From contig JAXIVH010000018.1 in the NCBI GenBank assembly GCA_036785325.1, forward strand, positions 3,089,498 through 3,153,497: a stretch of DNA of 64,000 nucleotides, given 5' to 3'. The DNA is from Urophycis tenuis. Its lineage: Eukaryota; Chordata; Actinopteri; Gadiformes; Phycidae. Positions 60,030 to 64,000 of this stretch are shown one piece after another. Positions within the stretch are counted from its first letter, which is position 1. Each line of letters starts with the position of its first letter. The notes under the pieces were generated by a model. The model was not told the DNA's origin and did no database searches. It saw only the letters and a list, made by a program, of their open reading frames with translations. The translations under genes were made by a program, and so were the position numbers.

Positions 60030-60130
60030 GTTTGATTCCCAGCCAAAGTGTTCTGGGTTCGATCCCCAATGTCCGCAACCTAATCTGTAGGCATCCTTGA
60101 AATAGATGTCCCCACTACGTATACAAAACT
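60030..60130 (+). mobile_element. tRNA-like SINE fragment
   Basis: TTTGATTCCCAGCC then GGGTTCGATCCCCAATGTCC, a box B-like region with the same layout as 50648. No intact tail. Confidence 0.45.
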
Positions 60131-60670
60131 GTGGTGAACACGCTGTTTTGAATTAAAGCAATATGATGTAATATAAAGTCCCGAAATGCAAATTTGTCCT
60201 TTTTGTGTATTCATTCCCCAAGAACTTGGTTGAAACTAGACTAAACATTGTTTTTATGTTGGCTTAGTAATTTGAGCCGCTATTTTCAGTCCTTATTGTG
60301 GGTGTGGTGGGATCATTATGGACCTCGGACCATTACCAAAACGGAGTACGCTAAGAGTGGGCCAACTGGATATGAACGCACAAAGCACCCCACGTATTCT
60401 GGCTCCCTGGTAAACACATGGTTAATAAATAAATACACAAAAATAATAATACAAAAAAAAAAAAACATACATTGAGCCTCATAATGTGCAATAAATTAAA
60501 TAAAGCGAAGATAAAAAATAAAAACAATTTCTTGTCTAATTAAAAGCTCTGATGGCACACCTGTACAACGCTCTGCTGCTGACGTCTCAGGTTCCAGCGA
60601 GCAGATACAACAGGGGTGCACACACATGGGCGTCCACCTATGCGTGTGTGTCTGTCACACTTCAGCAAAT

Positions 60671-60722
<52 letters not shown>

Positions 60723-61026
60723 GACAGGGAAATAAAAACAGGAGTTGGCTCCCAGCTGTCTTCACACAAGAAGACCGGAGGGTCTGGTCTACCCTCCTGA
60801 CCTCCAACTCAGTCAGCTGGTGAGTCCTCCTAACCTCTACCCCACCCTTGATCCTCGCCATGACAACCAGGTCCTCACCTCCGAAACGTTCCCTGAACTC
60901 CCCCCCCCCACGTCCCTCTACCACCACCCCACCTCTCCCCTCCAGTGATGGGGGGGGCCGGGGACGGAGGCAGGGGGTTTGGTTGGGTGGGCGGGTGGCT
61001 AGAGCCGGACCCCCCCATGCCGTGGG

Positions 61027-64000
61027 TCAAACGTCCCCCGGCTGCGGGGTCTTTGAGGCAGGAAGGTCCAGGAGGGCCTGCACGGTCACGCCCACCTTCA
61101 CCAGACCACGCTCTTCCAGGATGTGGTGGGGTAGGCACAGCTTGTCCTGGTTGACGCACACACACATAAACACGCGAGATGGGGGCAGGAACCTGTGCTA
61201 TCTCTTTGTAGTCATTTGTGTGAGGCAGTGGAGTGTCTTCCAGGCTAACTGTGATTAACTATGACACACAAAGAGCTGCTCGGAATATGTACTCAGGTTT
61301 CAAGTATTTGTCGCACCAACAGAAATATACAAGATGACTGGCCTCCCTTCATCTGTATCAATGTCACGTAAAATGAGGGAAGGAAGACAGAAACACTCCT
61401 GAACCCCAAAGGGAAGTAACCAATACACGGGATCAGATTTGGGAGCAACAGACTGTGAAAAAAACAAACATCTTCCAGAGAAAAAGATCAAAAAAAGATC
61501 ATCAAACATTGGCATCAAGCTAATGCATATAATCCACTTTTGGTTCATTTCTAGGTCTGTTCATTGTTCCTTTCTTGGAGACAGTTCTGCTAACTAAACA
61601 AACCACGATTAGCACCTCATTTCCAGAGAAATGCGGCAGTCGCTCTCTTATCACAGAGTACAATGCTCCACTGGATTCACAGTGCTGCCAAGTTACAGAC
61701 CTGACCATAGAGATTATCTTAGTTCTGCATCCCTGTTCGAGGGAATTGCATGAATGGGTTTGGATACATTTTGCATACACGTACGTGTTAAACGAGAAGC
61801 ACAGTCTCCGGTGGAAGGTGCTGGAATGTGCTTCCTGTTCCTACCTGTGTGACGCCGAGCTTCTTACACGCGTCCAGGAAGTTCTCCACATTCCGGCGAC
61901 ACTTGGCCATGCTGAGCTTCGGCTGAAAACCAGAACGCGCCGTCAGCACTCAAAATGCATCGTAGCAGACAACCACCGGACGCATTGTTAGCGACCATAA
62001 CACCTCTTCTACGACCACAACAGTTTGTTTAATAACCAGAAGTCAATGATAGCAACCGGAAAAGTATTGCTATTCATATTCAAATCAGGATTTTGTTGTA
62101 ATATCGTCGTTGTATTATATTATACATCCCCTACATTATGTATATACACGTGTACTGTACTCATCATGCATTCACGTAAGCACTCCCGTAACACTTCCTT
62201 GATCCCGGGGCGGGGTAGCGCCGGTCAAGTCATCTCACCACGGCGGGGGAGGGCACATGGATGCTGGGGACGGAGCGCGGGCTGATGTGATTGGCCAGGT
62301 GGCAGAGCACCACGCCGTCCATCAGGGCGGCGCCCACGTCATCCGGGAGAAACACCTTCAGTCTGGACTCGATGTTCTGCCAAACACACACACGCACCTG
62401 CAGCCTAAGGTTCACAGGCTCGTTTTTTAATGACTTTTGATGAGCGGCTTTCCTCACTACGCGTACGTTCTAATTCCTTCCACCTTTGTGAAACTGGTTT
62501 GGGCAGCTCTTGAAATTCTTTGTGTTCAGGGCCCTCTGTTTTCTTAGCATGCTTTGAATGTTGGGCCCTGATGAGTCCCCTATTCTTTATGATATGATAT
62601 GACATTATATGATACAATGATCACATTTTCACAGTTTCAGACGGCCGCAGCCGCGGCCTACTGGTTAGGGCTTCGGACTTGTAACCGGAGGGTTGCTGGT
62701 TTGAACCCCGACCAGTACAAACAAGACAGCAAGGCACCTAACCCCTCACTGCTCCCCGAGTGTGCCCTGTGTGCCTCACCATCACTGCTGAGTGTTTCAC
62801 TAATTCATGATTGGGTTAAATGCAGAGACCGAATTTCCCTCACGGGATCAAAAGAGTAATTATTCTTCTTCTTCTTAAAAGCACTATATAAACACAATTA
62901 ATAAGGGCTCCTACAACCCTGTTGTATTCGCTTATATGCTTCTTGGGGGGTCCCACGAAATGTATAGGAGCCCTTCATTATTGTGCATCGGAATGCACAA
63001 TCTAGATATCACTTTTTGTCATATTATTCTTCTTCACAGAAGAATTCTTCTTGTGCAATTAATGGAAGCTAAAAGACTGAACCGCGAGATTTCATTCAAA
63101 CTGTGTTACAAACGTCTACTTTCGTATGGCTGTGCTCTGTATTTTTCATTTTTGTAAACTTTATACTTTTTGAGATACTTGCAATAAGAAAATGCAAAAA
63201 CCTCTCATAGAGATAACATTGAGCCTTGCTTTCCAATTGTTACGTTTGACTTCGCTAATGGCTTTTTGGCAGAGCTCAGTGGCTCAGGGTTTGCGGTTCA
63301 CTCCCCACCTCCCCATTTAAATTTTACGGGCATTACTATGCACAAGTAGTAGCTCCTGTGGAATTATATTTTCTAGTTAGTATTATTCTTTTCTTTTTTC
63401 CTGACAGACCTCTTAAAATACATGGTCAAAAGTTGTAAGTGTTGTAAAGTGTAAATCGGCATGCTTGTAGAACTTGAAAAAAATGAGTAACGGGTGTGTG
63501 TGTGTGTGTGCGTGTGTGTGTGTATGTGTACGCATGTGTGTGTGTGTGTGCCTTCGTGTGTGTGTGTGCGTGCGTGCCTGTGCGTGTGTGTGTGCTTGCG
63601 TGCCTGCGTGTGTGTGCGTGTGTGTGCATGCGTGCCTGTGTATGTGCGTGTGTGTGCGTGCATGCCTGTGTATGTGCGTGTGTGTGCGTGCATGCCTGCA
63701 TGTGCGTGAGTGTGTGTGCATACGTGCCTGTGTATGTGCGTGTGTGTGCGTGCATGCCTGTGTATGTGTGTGTGTGTGCGTGCATGCCTGCATGTGCGTG
63801 AGTGTGTGTGCATGTGTGCCTGTGTATGTGCGTGTGTGTGCGTGCATGCCTGTGTATGTGCGTGTGTGTGCGTGCATGCCTGCATGTGCGTGTGTGTGTG
63901 CATGCGTGCCTGTGTATGTGTGTGCATGCCTGCGTGTGCGTGTGTGTGCATGTGCCGGGGAGGACACACTGACCTGACGGAGGAGGCCGATCTGCTCCAG
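61027..64000 (-). CDS. lrch2: LRCH2: leucine-rich repeat and calponin-homology protein, last four exons
   Basis: Exons in transcript order: 64000-63974, 62376-62239, 61922-61845, 61146-61027, ending TGA. All are phase 0 at the junctions. The joined protein starts LEQIGLLRQNIESRLKVFLP and continues GAALMDGVVLCHLANHISPR, SVPSIHVPSPAV, PKLSMAKCRRNVENFLDACK, DKLCLPHHILEERGLVKVGV and TVQALLDLPAS, a single C-terminal CH domain of the LRCH family. The leucine-rich repeats lie outside the window. LRCH proteins are thought to link membranes or septin/actin structures. The LRCH2 choice over other LRCH members rests partly on the neighbouring il13ra2, as in mammals; the family is certain. Confidence 0.88.
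62643..62878 (+). mobile_element. tRNA-derived SINE with (TTC)n tail
   Basis: A tRNA-like head CGCGGCCTACTGGTTAGGGC, then GGTTGCTGGTTTGAACCCCG (box B), a body with GGGTTAAATGCAGAGACCGA, and a TTCTTCTTCTT tail. A different family from 3803. It lies in the lrch2 intron upstream (in transcript sense) of the exon at 62376. Confidence 0.75.
63494..63955. repeat. Compound TG/CG minisatellite next to an lrch2 exon
   Basis: About 460 bp of TGTGTATGTGCGTGTGTGTG and CGTGCATGCC units of roughly 30 to 40 bp in higher-order order. It ends about 18 bp from the donor of the lrch2 exon at 63974. Confidence 0.9.

Larger units (their letters stand above)
55384..61026. other. il13ra2 upstream region, intergenic spacer and lrch2 3' UTR
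   Basis: No confident gene is seen. It contains (TG)n at 55972-56035, a perfect inverted repeat at 56799, a 154-codon minus-strand frame at 56733-57194, poly-G at 58181-58194, a dispersed repeat at 58500-58880 and (CA)n at 60675-60718. The lrch2 3' UTR should occupy the right part. Confidence 0.5.

Overview
This is teleost fish genomic DNA. It has split genes with GT-AG introns, very many (CA)n, (CT)n and (TA)n microsatellites, tRNA-derived SINEs with fish-type tails, and an RTE-like LINE of a kind common in fish. The species cannot be named from the sequence. All gene models below were built by hand from splice sites, reading-frame phase and remembered protein families. No search was run.

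Layout, left to right. (1) 1-3788, + strand: the last four exons of a GABA-A receptor rho subunit, best matched to gabrr3, covering M1 to M4. (2) 5568-32184, + strand: an adhesion GPCR, adgrg2 (GPR64) type. I resolved it into 38 exons that close into one frame of about 1870 residues: signal sequence, a huge Thr/Pro/Ser mucin exon, three tandem copies of a cysteine-containing module, a second mucin exon, a GAIN domain with GPS, seven membrane helices and a cytoplasmic tail. Its introns hold a hAT-type element, an almost complete RTE-like LINE and several minisatellites. (3) 33800-46116, - strand: spermine synthase, sms, 11 exons and 360 residues. Two of its introns carry U12-type (minor spliceosome) signals, one of them AT-AC. 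adgrg2 and sms are convergent, with candidate poly(A) signals less than 100 bp apart. (4) 49588-55383, - strand: il13ra2, the interleukin-13 receptor alpha-2 chain. Eight exons run from the signal peptide to the WSXWS motif; no transmembrane exon was found. (5) 61027-64000, - strand: the last four exons of lrch2, encoding its calponin-homology domain.

These genes do not form an operon or a shared pathway. SMS, ADGRG2, IL13RA2 and LRCH2 are all X-linked in mammals, and IL13RA2 and LRCH2 lie close together there, so the window is probably a piece of an old linkage block with gabrr3 next to it. The most notable points are the triplicated extracellular module of adgrg2, the two U12-type introns of sms, an intron made almost entirely of a 45-bp minisatellite that resembles its own 3' splice site, and a recurrent class of perfect short-spacer inverted repeats.
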